Source: JACVRX01 sp046726315
GTDB taxonomy: Bacteria; Actinomycetota; Actinomycetes; Jiangellales; Jiangellaceae
Reading direction: 5' to 3'
NCBI GenBank assembly: GCA_046726315.1
Contig: JBKPAG010000011.1
Location: 62,001 to 126,000 of the forward strand
Length of the DNA stretch: 64,000 bases
Below are positions 8,074 through 16,409 of the stretch, in pieces. The notes under the pieces were generated by a model that did not search any database, was not told the origin of the DNA, and saw only the letters and a program-made list of their open reading frames with translations. The position numbers and the translations under genes are program-made. Within the stretch, counting starts at the first letter, position 1. Each line of letters starts with the position of its first letter.

Positions 8074-10521
8074 ATGGTGCGCCGAACCCCGAAAACACCA
8101 CTGCCGGAGGACGTCGAGGAGCGCATTCACGACGTCGATGTGGCCGAGGAGATGCGAGGCAGTTTCCTCGAGTACGCGTACTCGGTGATCTACTCCCGGG
8201 CGATCCCCGACGCGCGCGACGGCCTCAAGCCGGTGCAGCGCCGGATCCTGTTCCAGATGAACGAGATGGGCCTTCGGCCGGACCGAGCCCACGTCAAGTG
8301 CGGACGTGTCGTCGGCGACGTCATGGGCCGCCTGCACCCGCACGGTGACGGCGCCATCTACGATGCCCTGGTCCGGATGGCCCAACCGTGGGTCATGGGG
8401 GTCCCGCTGGTCGACGGGCATGGAAATTTTGGTTCTCTGGACGACGGTCCGGCAGCCTACCGATACACCGAGTGCCGCCTGGCCGAGCCGGCGATATCGC
8501 TGACGTCATCGCTCGACGAGAACGTCGTCGACATGATCCCGAACTACGACGGGCAGTTTCAGCAGCCCGACGTGCTACCGGCCGCATTCCCCAACCTGCT
8601 GGTCAACGGGGCCAGCGGCATCGCCGTGGGCATGGCCACCAACATGCCGCCGCACAACCTGGGCGAGGTCGTCGAAGCGGCCCGGCACCTGATCGCCCAC
8701 CCCGACGCGACGCTGGCTGACCTGATGCGCTTCGTCCCGGGACCCGACCTGCCGACCGGCGGGCGGATCGTCGGCCTCGACGGCGTCCATGACGCCTACC
8801 AGACAGGGCGCGGCTCGTTCCGGGTCCGCGCGGCAGCGCGGATCGAGAACATCACACCGCGCCGCAAAGGCATCGTGGTGACCGACCTGCCCTACAACGT
8901 CGGACCAGAACGGGTCCGCGAACGGATCGCCGATCTGGTGCGCAGCAGAAAGTTGCAGGGCGTGACCGACGTCGAGGACTACACCGACCGCAACACCGGG
9001 CTGCGCCTGGTGGTCGAGCTCAAGAGCGGATTCGTTCCCGAAGCCGTGCTCGAGCAGCTCTACAAGCTCACCCCACTCGAGGACTCCTTCTCGATCAACA
9101 ACGTCGCGCTGGTGGACGGCCAGCCCCGGACGATGGGCCTCAAGGAGCTGCTCGAGGTCTTCATCGCCCATCGGCTCGAGGTCGTCCGGCGGCGTTCGGA
9201 GTTCCGGCGCAACAAGGCGGCGGAGCGGTTGCACTTAGTGGACGGCCTTCTCGTCGCGCTGCTCGACATCGACGAAGTCATCCAGGTCATCCGGTCCTCG
9301 GCCGACGCAAACGAGGCGCGGGGCCGGTTGATGGCTGTCTTCGACCTGTCCGAGATCCAGGCGCGGTACATCCTGGACACCCCGCTACGGCGGCTGACCA
9401 GGTACGACCGGCTGGAGCTGGAACGCGAGGGTGAGTCGCTGCGTCGCGCGATTTCCGACCTCGAGGCGATTCTGGCCGAGCCCGAGGTCCTGCGCCGGGT
9501 GGTGTCCGACGAGCTGGCCGCGGTGGCGGCGGCCCACGCCACGCCCCGGCGGACCGTGCTCCTCGAGCGCGCCGGCCAGCCCACGGCCATACCGACGTCC
9601 GATCTCGAGGTGTCCGACCATCCGTGCCATGTGCTGCTCTCGTCCACAGATCTGTTGGCCCGCACGACCACCGCCGACCCGCTGCCCGCGGGAGGCAAGC
9701 GGGCCCGGCACGACGTCGTCGTCTCGTCGGTCGTGGCCACCGCTCGGGGACATGTCGGAGTCGTCACGAGCCGCGGCCGGGTGCTGCGACTGCCTGTACT
9801 CGACCTGCCGGCGCTGCCGCCGACGGCGCAGGCGCCGACACTCGCCGGCGGTGCGCCGCTAGGGGAGTTCGTGGAGCTCGAACGCGGCGAACTGGCGCTC
9901 TGCCTGACGACGCTGGACGCCGGTTCGGTCGGGATCGCCTTGGGTACCGAGCGTGGCGTTGTCAAGCGAGTCGCGCCGGACCACCCAGGGAACAAGGACG
10001 CCTGGGAGGTGATCCGGCTCGACGATGGCGACCGGGTGGTCGGCGCCGTCGAACTGACGACCGACGAGACGGACCTGGTGTTCGTCACTACCGACGCCCA
10101 ACTGCTCCGCTTCCCAGCGGGCTCGGTTCGGCCGCAGGGTCGGGGCGGCGGAGGTGTCGCCGGTGTGCGGATGGGCCGGGATGCTCGGGTGTTGTTCTTC
10201 GGGGCGGTCCCGCCGGATCAGGAGTCGGTTGTCGTCACCGTTGCGGGGTCGTCGGCCGCCCTGACCGGCACCCAGGCAGGGAGCGTCAAGGTCACGCCCT
10301 ACGGGGAATACCCGTTCAAGGGACGGGCGACGGGAGGGGTGCGCTGCCACCGGTTCTTACGCGGCGAGGACATGCTGGTGCTGGCATGGGCCGGTCGCAC
10401 CCCGCCGCTGGCTGCATCGGCGAGCGGAGTGCCGGTGACGTTGCCGGCCGCGTCGCGCCGGCGCGACGGTTCGGGCTCGCCCGCAGCACAGGCCATCGCC
10501 GCCGTCAGCGGGCCGACCTGA
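8074..10521 (+). CDS. parC: DNA topoisomerase IV / gyrase-type subunit A (ParC)
   Basis: 815 residues: the breakage-reunion subunit of a type IIA topoisomerase. The catalytic Tyr is residue 131 in AAYRYTE. The quinolone-resistance region is HPHGDGAIYDALVRMAQ, with Gly at the position of E. coli GyrA Ser83 and Asp at that of Asp87. The N-terminal half holds the winged-helix and tower domains. The C-terminal half has beta-pinwheel blades, including GVVKRVAPDHPGNKDAWEVI and QLLRFPAGSVRPQGRGGGGVAG. I chose ATG 8074 because the family starts about 25 residues before EEMRGSFLEYAYSVI. Its partner parE is about 7 kb away on the opposite strand. Canonical gyrA/gyrB are not in the window. The family is certain; ParC rather than GyrA rests on the sequence type and the ParE-like partner. 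Confidence 0.93.
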   Translation: MVRRTPKTPLPEDVEERIHDVDVAEEMRGSFLEYAYSVIYSRAIPDARDGLKPVQRRILFQMNEMGLRPDRAHVKCGRVVGDVMGRLHPHGDGAIYDALVRMAQPWVMGVPLVDGHGNFGSLDDGPAAYRYTECRLAEPAISLTSSLDENVVDMIPNYDGQFQQPDVLPAAFPNLLVNGASGIAVGMATNMPPHNLGEVVEAARHLIAHPDATLADLMRFVPGPDLPTGGRIVGLDGVHDAYQTGRGSFRVRAAARIENITPRRKGIVVTDLPYNVGPERVRERIADLVRSRKLQGVTDVEDYTDRNTGLRLVVELKSGFVPEAVLEQLYKLTPLEDSFSINNVALVDGQPRTMGLKELLEVFIAHRLEVVRRRSEFRRNKAAERLHLVDGLLVALLDIDEVIQVIRSSADANEARGRLMAVFDLSEIQARYILDTPLRRLTRYDRLELEREGESLRRAISDLEAILAEPEVLRRVVSDELAAVAAAHATPRRTVLLERAGQPTAIPTSDLEVSDHPCHVLLSSTDLLARTTTADPLPAGGKRARHDVVVSSVVATARGHVGVVTSRGRVLRLPVLDLPALPPTAQAPTLAGGAPLGEFVELERGELALCLTTLDAGSVGIALGTERGVVKRVAPDHPGNKDAWEVIRLDDGDRVVGAVELTTDETDLVFVTTDAQLLRFPAGSVRPQGRGGGGVAGVRMGRDARVLFFGAVPPDQESVVVTVAGSSAALTGTQAGSVKVTPYGEYPFKGRATGGVRCHRFLRGEDMLVLAWAGRTPPLAASASGVPVTLPAASRRRDGSGSPAAQAIAAVSGPT

Positions 10522-10544
10522 CGGGCATGCGATGTGCGGATCGG

Positions 10545-11201
10545 CTAGGCGGCCGACGGCTGGTACGGCGGCAGCTTCAGCTCGGACCGGATTGCCTGCT
10601 GCACGGTCGTTACGTCCGGCCGCGCATCGACGGTGACAACGAACTCCTTGCGCCGGAACAGCTCGAGCACGGGGTCGGTCTTCTCGTGATAGTTGCGTAG
10701 CCGCGTGGCGAGTGCCTCTTCGGTGTCGTCCTCGCGGGAGATCAGCGTCCCGCCGCAGACGTCGCAGCGGCCCTCCGCCTTCGGCCGATGCGCCATCAAG
10801 TTGTAGTCCAGCCCACACTTGGAACACAGCCGTCGCGCCAGCACCCGGCGGCGCACCTCCCCATCAGGCAGGTCCAGGTGGATCACGGCGTCGATGTCGT
10901 ATCTCTCCAGGAAGAACTCGGCCTGTGGCCGGTTCCGGGGGAAGCCGTCGACGATGAACCCGTAGTTCCAGTCGTGCTGGTCCAACCGCTCGTGCACGAC
11001 CTTCTCGACCAGGTCGTCGCCGACGAGTTGGCCGGCCGCCATGATCCGGCGGACCTGTGCACCCAGCTTCGTGTGGTTCTGCACGTGCCAGCGGAAGATG
11101 TCGCCCACGCTGATCTGAGTCATGTCGAAGTCGCGCGCGATTATCGCCGCCTGGGTGCCCTTACCGCTGCCTTGCGCTCCCATTAGGACGTACTTGCGCA
11201 T
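10545..11201 (-). CDS. adk: Adenylate kinase (zinc-lid type)
   Basis: 218 residues. The P-loop GAQGSGKGTQAA lies at residues 8-19. The NMP-binding segment contains ISVGDIFRWH and IVDGFPRNRPQAEFF. The lid carries four Cys (CSKC, 16 residues, then CDVC) as in zinc-stabilised adenylate kinases. The reaction is ATP + AMP to 2 ADP in the cytoplasm. ATG 11201 is used because it places the P-loop at the usual distance from the N-terminus; no good ribosome-binding site is seen, so the message may be leaderless. It sits 49 bp after arcA on the same strand. Most actinobacteria carry an adk in the secY cluster, so this could be a second copy. Confidence 0.9.
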   Translation of the reverse strand: MRKYVLMGAQGSGKGTQAAIIARDFDMTQISVGDIFRWHVQNHTKLGAQVRRIMAAGQLVGDDLVEKVVHERLDQHDWNYGFIVDGFPRNRPQAEFFLERYDIDAVIHLDLPDGEVRRRVLARRLCSKCGLDYNLMAHRPKAEGRCDVCGGTLISREDDTEEALATRLRNYHEKTDPVLELFRRKEFVVTVDARPDVTTVQQAIRSELKLPPYQPSAA

Positions 11202-11250
11202 GGTGGGAACAGTGACACATCTCGGCGCCGACGACCACCTCTGGCCGGCA

Positions 11251-12513
11251 CTAGAACTCAACCGCGTCGCGGATGATCGGGCAGGTCATGCAGTGGCCGC
11301 CGCCGCGACCACGGCCGAGCTCCGCGCCGACGATCGTGATCACTTCGACGCCGGCCTTGCGTAGCAGCGTGTTGGTCTGCGTATTGCGGTCATAGGTGAA
11401 GACCACGCCAGGTTCTACGGCGACGGCATTGTTACCGCTGTCCCATTGCTGGCGTTCGGACGCGTACACATCGCCGCCGGTCCCGATGACGCGCAGCTCG
11501 GACAGGCCGAGCGACTCGGCCACGACGTCGACGAACGACCTCGAGCCCTCGTCGGTGACCTCGACGCCTGGTGCCTTGTCGCTCGGTCGGAGGGAGAAGG
11601 TGTGCACGCCGTCCATGATCTTCGGGTAAAGCGTGACGACATCGCGGTCGGCGAAGGTGAACACCGTGTCCAAGTGCATCGCGGCGCGCAGCTTGGGCAT
11701 GCCGGCGACCACGATGCGCTCCGCAGCACCATTCTCGAACAGCGACGCTGCAACCTGGCTGATGGCCTGGCGGGATGTTCGCTCGCTCATACCCATCAGC
11801 ACGACACCGTTGCCGACCGGCATGATGTCGCCGCCCTCGAACGTGGCCTGCCCCCAGTCCCGCTCAGGGTCGCCCCACCATACGGTGGAGCCGACGAATT
11901 CGGGATGAAACTCGTAGATCGCCTTGTAGAGCAGCGTCTCGTGGTGGCGGGCCAGCCAGTACAGCGGGTTGAACGTCATCCCGCCGTACAGCCAGCACGT
12001 GGTGTCCCTGGTGTACAGGGTGTTCGGCAGCGGTGGCATGAGGTATTCGCGTGCGCCGGTCGACTCGCGGGCGAGCGAGACATACTCGGGGCGGAAATCG
12101 TCTGGAAGGTCGGAAGTCGCGAGACCTCCGATGAGGTATTCGGCGAGCTGCCGGTGGCTCAGTGACTCGAGAAAACCCCGGGTGTCGTCGACCAGTCCGA
12201 TCCCGACCTCGTTGGGGACGATCTTGCGGTCGAGTATCCAAGACTTCGCCTCGGGAATCGCCACCGTCTGCGCAAGCAGGTCGTGCAGCTCGACGACATC
12301 GACTCGGCGTGAGCGCAGCTTGTTGACGAAGTCGGCATGGTCGCGCTGGGCGTTCTCCACCCACATCACGTCATCGAACAACAGCTCATCGGCGTTCGTA
12401 GGCGTGAGCCGGCGGTGGGCCAACCCAGGCGCGCAGACGAGCACCTTGCGCAACGTGCCGACCTCGGAGTGCACGCCGTAGGTCGCGGAAGAGGGTTGAG
12501 TCGCGTCAGTCAC
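11251..12513 (-). CDS. arcA: Arginine deiminase
   Basis: 420 residues: hydrolyses L-arginine to citrulline and ammonia, the first step of the ADI pathway. The N-terminus has HSEVGTLRKVLVCAPGLAHRRLTP. Substrate motifs include YTRDTTCWLYGGMTFNPL and FEGGDIMPVGNGVVLMG. The catalytic Cys is in GGGHCMTCPI near the C-terminus. The GTG at 12513 has GGAGGAGA about 8 bp upstream and is preferred to the longer frame. No ornithine carbamoyltransferase, carbamate kinase or arginine/ornithine antiporter gene is in the window, so any ATP-yielding pathway must be completed elsewhere. Alternatively the enzyme serves nitrogen supply or acid defence. Confidence 0.95.
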   Translation of the reverse strand: MTDATQPSSATYGVHSEVGTLRKVLVCAPGLAHRRLTPTNADELLFDDVMWVENAQRDHADFVNKLRSRRVDVVELHDLLAQTVAIPEAKSWILDRKIVPNEVGIGLVDDTRGFLESLSHRQLAEYLIGGLATSDLPDDFRPEYVSLARESTGAREYLMPPLPNTLYTRDTTCWLYGGMTFNPLYWLARHHETLLYKAIYEFHPEFVGSTVWWGDPERDWGQATFEGGDIMPVGNGVVLMGMSERTSRQAISQVAASLFENGAAERIVVAGMPKLRAAMHLDTVFTFADRDVVTLYPKIMDGVHTFSLRPSDKAPGVEVTDEGSRSFVDVVAESLGLSELRVIGTGGDVYASERQQWDSGNNAVAVEPGVVFTYDRNTQTNTLLRKAGVEVITIVGAELGRGRGGGHCMTCPIIRDAVEF

Positions 12514-12936
12514 GTGGTTCTCCTCCCCACTCGGTCTGGAATGCACCGCAAGAATTCCATAGACCGAGGGGGACGTGACTATCGGACGGAGGACCGGGTT
12601 GCCGCCTCAGAACGGCGGCGGGTCAGCGTCGTCGGGTTGGCCCAATTGCGGTCTGCCGCGGGGGCGAACGTCCAGCACCGTCCGAAGCCCGGAGACAGCA
12701 GCATCGACATGACCGAGGACCACACCTACGCCGACGACGAGAAGAGCACTGGCTCACGGAACCGGTGATTTCGCATGACGAGCTGGTTCGGATCGTGGAG
12801 GGTGAAGCGCACATCGTGGAGGGTGAAGCGGACTGAGCAGAGTCTGAGTGTGCAGTGTGGGAGAACGTCGCCGGAGATCACGGCAACGGTCCGGATGCGG
12901 CCTTCTGCCCGGTGCAGCAGCCGTGATCGCGACGGT
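12514..12936. other. 423-bp intergenic region upstream of arcA
   Basis: No convincing gene. It presumably includes the arcA promoter at its left end. It holds a 21-bp tandem duplication at 12792-12833. Reading frames across it lack ribosome-binding sites and codon bias. It marks the start of a stretch of small or broken genes. Confidence 0.55.
12792..12833 (+). repeat. Two-copy 21-bp tandem repeat
   Basis: An 18-bp unit, ATCGTGGAGGGTGAAGCG, occurs twice without mismatch (12792-12809 and 12813-12830), followed by CAC and GAC respectively, giving a 21-bp period. The core GTGGAGGGT also begins the long hairpin at 36156. The repeat lies in the gap beyond arcA and has no identified role. Confidence 0.7.
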
Positions 12937-13353
12937 CTACTGCAGCAGGATCCGGTCCCCGCCGGGGGTCGGATACAGACCGAGCAGGACGCCGAACGCG
13001 TACCAGCTCCCTGCAGCGCAGGCCAGGGCCAATGCCCAGACCAGGAGAACATGCCGCTTGAGGATGATGAGCTGTACGGCGACCGCACAGCACACTGCGA
13101 CAAGGTAGAAGAACGCCGCCGTCAACACGATTTCGGTGTATGAGCCGGTGTTGGACCCGGACAGCATTTCGCTGCTGAGACATCCCCCACCACGGTCCTT
13201 CGGACAGCTCAAGTAGCTCACGATCAACACCGCACCGAGGTACCAGCAGAGCACTGCCGGCACGAGAATGACGTATGGGGCCACGGCCTCGTACCACGGA
13301 ACCCTCGCCCTGGGGATTGCGTGGCCCCTGGGGAACTTCCGGACCAGTTCCAC
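12937..13353 (-). CDS. Small membrane protein of unknown function
   Basis: About 138 residues from the GTG at 13353 (the open frame extends upstream to 13476; neither start has a clear ribosome-binding site). Three hydrophobic helices are visible: APYVILVPAVLCWYLGAVLI, IVLTAAFFYLVAVCCAVAVQ and VLLVWALALACAAGSWYAFG. A loop between the first two contains CPKDRGGGC and could form an extracytoplasmic disulphide. No family was recognised. Neighbours are short orphan ORFs, so it may belong to an acquired segment. Confidence 0.5.
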   Translation of the reverse strand: MELVRKFPRGHAIPRARVPWYEAVAPYVILVPAVLCWYLGAVLIVSYLSCPKDRGGGCLSSEMLSGSNTGSYTEIVLTAAFFYLVAVCCAVAVQLIILKRHVLLVWALALACAAGSWYAFGVLLGLYPTPGGDRILLQ

Positions 13354-13695
13354 GGCAGCACCGTAACGGAAGGCTGCCGAACCGGGGAACCTTGACCAGG
13401 CCTCCGCGTACGAGGGCAGCGCCTGCGAGCACCACCTCGTGACGATCCATGCCGAGGACTTCGCCGACCCGCTCAACCTCGACGGTGTTCGCCGTGGCGA
13501 GCGGGAGCCGGTGCTCGCGTTACGGGAAGATGCGGAAGGGCTTCCGAGTCATCGACGGCGGGAAAGTCCTGTGTCCTCGACCGCTGGTGGGGCGGGCGTG
13601 GGGGAACACCAACCCCACCAGCGGCCCCCGCCGGATGACTTGATACCCGCAGAACAGCCATCCAACACACGCGAACATGTGTTCAACAATGAGAT
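13354..13695. other. Gap with degenerate coding signal and a 37-codon ORF
   Basis: The plus strand at 13367-13560 is open (after a TAA at 13364) with G/C-rich third positions and a natural-looking translation (CEHHLVTIHAEDFADPLNL), but no start or family is evident. Within it, 13530-13643 encodes a 37-residue peptide, MRKGFRVIDGGKVLCPRPL and so on. Its VIDGG core resembles the VVDGG end of the small protein at 21907. I take the segment as remains of a mobile-element gene set, without firm proof. Confidence 0.35.
13671..13686. promoter_or_regulatory. LexA/SOS-box-like site (imperfect)
   Basis: GCGAACATGTGTTCAA matches the actinobacterial SOS box (TCGAAC-N4-GTTCGA) at 10 of 12 defined positions, with both GAAC and GTTC cores and the 4-bp spacer intact. 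It ends 9 bp before the small ORF at 13696. This is plausible for an element gene under SOS control, but weaker than the perfect box at 41716. Confidence 0.35.
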
Positions 13696-13947
13696 GTGGA
13701 GCCGCTACAGCCGGCTTGGTCGCCGGGTCAGGCGATCCTCAACGACACCGGCGCCCGCGTGCCGGACCACACGTTCAACCAGCCGGTGCCGATCGTCGCC
13801 CGCATCGTCTGGGAGCAGGAAGGCGAGGAGCACATCGACACCGTCGCGCTGGGCTGGACCGGCCGCAATGTGTACGTGCGGATGAAAGACACGGGGTACC
13901 AGTTCACGGCGTGCTGGCTGGACGCCAGCGACCTCGAGCGGCGCTAG
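13696..13947 (+). CDS. Small hypothetical protein, possibly mobile-element derived
   Basis: 83 residues. The C-terminal 55 residues (VPIVARIVWEQEGEEHIDTV, then TGRNVYVRMKDTGYQFTACW) have strong G/C-third codon bias and a beta-rich, acidic character. Short proteins of this look occur in integrative elements of actinomycetes; this is recollection, not a search. The start is uncertain because no good ribosome-binding site precedes 13696. The SOS-like box just upstream is noted separately. Confidence 0.5.
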   Translation: MEPLQPAWSPGQAILNDTGARVPDHTFNQPVPIVARIVWEQEGEEHIDTVALGWTGRNVYVRMKDTGYQFTACWLDASDLERR

Positions 13948-14121
13948 CACGCAACGCCTTGACAGTACGGTCCGCGTCCACTGGGACGGCGGCACCGAGG
14001 GGGGTCAACGGCTGGACGTCGCAGTGGACCCGCCCGCACGTTTGCGTCTACCGGGAGACGGCGCCGCCATATCACCCGTTCTGGGTACGAGCATCAGACG
14101 TCAGGCGGCGCTTGCGCGGGC

Positions 14122-14400
14122 TCACTCGTCGCGTGGCGGCCGTGGCGGGAGATCGTAGCCTTTCTCTTCGGCCACATTGTCGAGGAACGCGACGAAGTCG
14201 GGGTGGAGGACGTATACGTCCGAGCCGGGGCTCTCAGGGAACAACCACTCGCTCACGTCCCCACCGGCGCGTTCAATCTCGACCATGAGATCCGGCGAAA
14301 CCGAAACACTGTCACGGCGTCGGCTATCTAGCAGCTCACGCTGGATATCGGGAGCCAGCCGGTCAAAAACGTCGCGATGCTGCTGTTCGCTGTATGGCAT
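14122..14400 (-). CDS. Small acidic hypothetical protein
   Basis: 92 residues from ATG 14400. The helical N-terminus (YSEQQHRDVFDRLAPDIQRE) is followed by SPDLMVEIERAGGDVSEWLF and a Pro-rich end (LPPRPPRDE). There are no membrane segments and no recognised family. It overlaps by 38 bp the frame-shifted gene upstream on the same strand, and so may have been the distal gene of that unit before it decayed. Confidence 0.45.
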   Translation of the reverse strand: MPYSEQQHRDVFDRLAPDIQRELLDSRRRDSVSVSPDLMVEIERAGGDVSEWLFPESPGSDVYVLHPDFVAFLDNVAEEKGYDLPPRPPRDE

Positions 14401-15044
14401 AGCAGGCGAGGCTAGCGGTCGAGCCGATGTCGTTGTCGCCCGCGCGGCGCTGGTCGCGTAACCGGCCCCGAGGGGAAAGGCCTCGACGCCTTCCCCCGAC
14501 CGGACCCTGGGATGGCACGAGCCCGGTCCGCAATCCGATGTAGACCGGGCCGTCTCCGCTGCCGCCTGCGCTGTCCACGTCGCTCGCGATGGGTACGCAC
14601 GGTTCGTACGAGGGGTGACAGTTACCTGCCGGCGCGGGCGCATATGCAGGAGGCTCTGGCTCGGCCAGCGCCGCCTCTCGGGCATCCAGGTCCGCGTCGC
14701 GAGGATCCAGCTCGCTTTCGCGGGCATCCAGGTCTGCCTCCCGCTGATCCAACTCACTCTCCCGGGCAGCGAGCGTGTCGAGCCGGTCCTGCGGAACCGC
14801 CCCAGGAGCCGTGGCGGTGACCGTCATCGTTGGTGTTGGCGTCGGTTCGCCGGTGGAACCGCCTGCCCGCGCCGACGCCGATACCGAACACGAACGCCAC
14901 GACACCGACCAGGGCTGGAATCCACCAGCGGGCGAAGATGCTGGATTTGCGGGCTGGCTCGACCGCGGTCGGCGTGGCGGTGCGTTCGTTCGCGGCCCCC
15001 CGGCCTCGATGCCGCACAGTTGGCCCGTCGCTCCGTGGAGCCAT
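14363..15044 (-). pseudogene. Frame-shifted membrane-anchored protein with excalibur-like C-terminal motif
   Basis: Two minus-strand frames together make one protein. The first (from 15044) gives a basic segment and a membrane helix, WWIPALVGVVAFVFGIGVGAG. The second continues GGSTGEPTPTPTMTVTATAP, a linker, a coiled heptad run (ESELDQREADLDARESELD), then NCHPSYEPCVPIASDVD. The last motif resembles the NC-PSYEPCVPI-SDVDCAGG segment of actinobacterial secreted proteins with excalibur-type ends, with Ser replacing the final Cys. The frames join near 14868 at GCGGGCAGGCGG, consistent with a one-base indel. The C-terminus beyond SAGGSGDGPVYIG does not resemble the family. The 5' end abuts a truncated gene on the other strand. 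No intact product is expected. Confidence 0.6.
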
Positions 15045-15400
15045 CCAACATGTCGCTACTGGGGTTGGTACGCCACTTGGCCGGGGTGGAGCAGACGTGG
15101 TCCCGGTTGAGGATGGCCAGGCAAGACGTACCGCGGCTTTTCCGCTCCGACGTCGACCGCGACGAAGACTTCAACGGCGCGGTGGCGGATCCGGAGGTAG
15201 TCGCGGAGGCGTGGGACACCTGGCGGGCCGAGGTCGCATTCGCAGAGAAGTTCGTGGCCGACACACCGGATCTTGGGTTCGTCGGCAGGGAGGGGCACGC
15301 TCTGCGGGAGGTGCTGGTGCACTTGATCGAGGAGTACGCCCGGCACAACGGCCACGCCGACCTGCTGCGCGAGGGGATCGACGGGCGGGTCGGGCAGTAG
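15002..15400 (+). pseudogene. N-terminally truncated DinB-family (DUF664) protein
   Basis: From GLDAAQLARRSVEPSNMSLL to the C-terminal EEYARHNGHADLLREGIDG, the sequence follows the DUF664 branch of DinB-like putative metal enzymes, often used with mycothiol or bacillithiol. The first 40 or so residues of the family, including the usual GWLD-xx-R helix with the first metal-ligand region, are absent from this frame. The second half keeps His residues at VRHLAGVEQTW and ARHNGHAD. The earliest in-frame ATG is 15050, inside the domain, giving about 116 residues versus 165-190 for the family. It faces a gene that has also lost its 5' end, suggesting one deletion removed both. Confidence 0.6.
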
Positions 15401-15430
15401 TTCGCCCTGGATATCGGCGCGGCGGCCAGA

Positions 15431-16363
15431 ATGATCCGCGTGGCAACACGCTGCTCCCATCTCAGCATGGTGCTCGACGAGCCGCTCGCGGGCACTGCGC
15501 CGGTAGCGAGGTCCTGGATCCTGCTCGAACAGCCCGGACCGTGGGGACGTAAGGCGCTCACCCAGTCCCACCTCGATCCAGACTTCGGTGCGGCCCTGGA
15601 AACGGCAGCTGCCGCGAACGGTGCGCGGGCAGGGCTGATCCGGCGGGCGGGCCGGCACCCCGACGATCGCCACGGAGGACGCCGCCGGATCTGGGTCGCG
15701 TCAACCATCCCCCGCGCTACCTGGCTGATCGGTGGTCTCCTGGAGGAAGTCAGAGAGCTCGGCAACCTGAATTGGGCAGGCATTGCGCGAGGCGATCTCG
15801 AGCTCGTGCAGGCCTCGGTGCCTGCGCTGCAGCTAGAAACCGAGCCGTTGCTGCTGGTCTGCACCAATGCCCGCCGTGACGTCTGCTGCGCCTTGTTCGG
15901 CCGGCCGGTGGCCACCAGCGCGCATCGACTCCTCCGCGGCCGGGTCTGGGAAACGACGCACCTCGGCGGTCACCGGTTCGCACCGACCGCCGCCGTGCTG
16001 CCCTACGGCGTGGTCTATGGGCGCCTTGACACTGACAGGGCGGCACATATCGCAGAACAGGCTCAACGGGGCCGACACGTGTTGACCGGTTATCGCGGCC
16101 GGAGCACCTTCGACCGACCGGCACAGGTGGCCGAGGCGGCCGTGCGCCGGAGGACGGGAATCGACGGCATCGACGATCTCGACGTCTGGTCGGTCCTTCC
16201 CGACGACGACGAATCCTGGCGGATTGTCATCACCGGCCCGAAGGACCGTCGCTGGACCGTCGACGTCCGCGCACGCCCGCTCGTGCCGCCGCGGCCGGAG
16301 TCGTGCGGCGGCCCGCTGGTCCAGCCGGTCGCCCACCTGGCCGAAACCGTCGTCGAGCTGTGA
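15431..16363 (+). CDS. Sucrase/ferredoxin-like family protein
   Basis: 310 residues of the Suc_Fer-like family, with a thioredoxin-like [2Fe-2S] fold at the C-terminal side. The N-terminal Cys lies in RCSHLSMVLDEPLAGTAPVA. The cluster region has LLLVCTNARRDVCCALFGRPV, and the signature HLGGHRFAPTAAVLPYGVVY follows. The family is widespread in actinobacteria, with no settled biochemical role; a redox function is inferred from the Cys pattern. The start is ATG 15431 (GTG 15440 possible). It is monocistronic by spacing. Confidence 0.85.
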   Translation: MIRVATRCSHLSMVLDEPLAGTAPVARSWILLEQPGPWGRKALTQSHLDPDFGAALETAAAANGARAGLIRRAGRHPDDRHGGRRRIWVASTIPRATWLIGGLLEEVRELGNLNWAGIARGDLELVQASVPALQLETEPLLLVCTNARRDVCCALFGRPVATSAHRLLRGRVWETTHLGGHRFAPTAAVLPYGVVYGRLDTDRAAHIAEQAQRGRHVLTGYRGRSTFDRPAQVAEAAVRRRTGIDGIDDLDVWSVLPDDDESWRIVITGPKDRRWTVDVRARPLVPPRPESCGGPLVQPVAHLAETVVEL

Positions 16364-16409
16364 CAGCGTTCTGCGTGATCACCGATGCGTGAGGGAAGGA
16401 CAGCCTGTC

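Noticed and set aside
12878..13450. Alternative minus-strand frame overlapping the small membrane protein
   Set aside because: It lacks membrane character, has repeated Gly/Arg runs and no motif; the frame at 12937-13353 has three clear hydrophobic helices.
14615..15001. Plus-strand extension upstream of the DUF664 fragment
   Set aside because: The upstream translation is Arg-rich noise antisense to the membrane protein; family resemblance begins only at about 15002.
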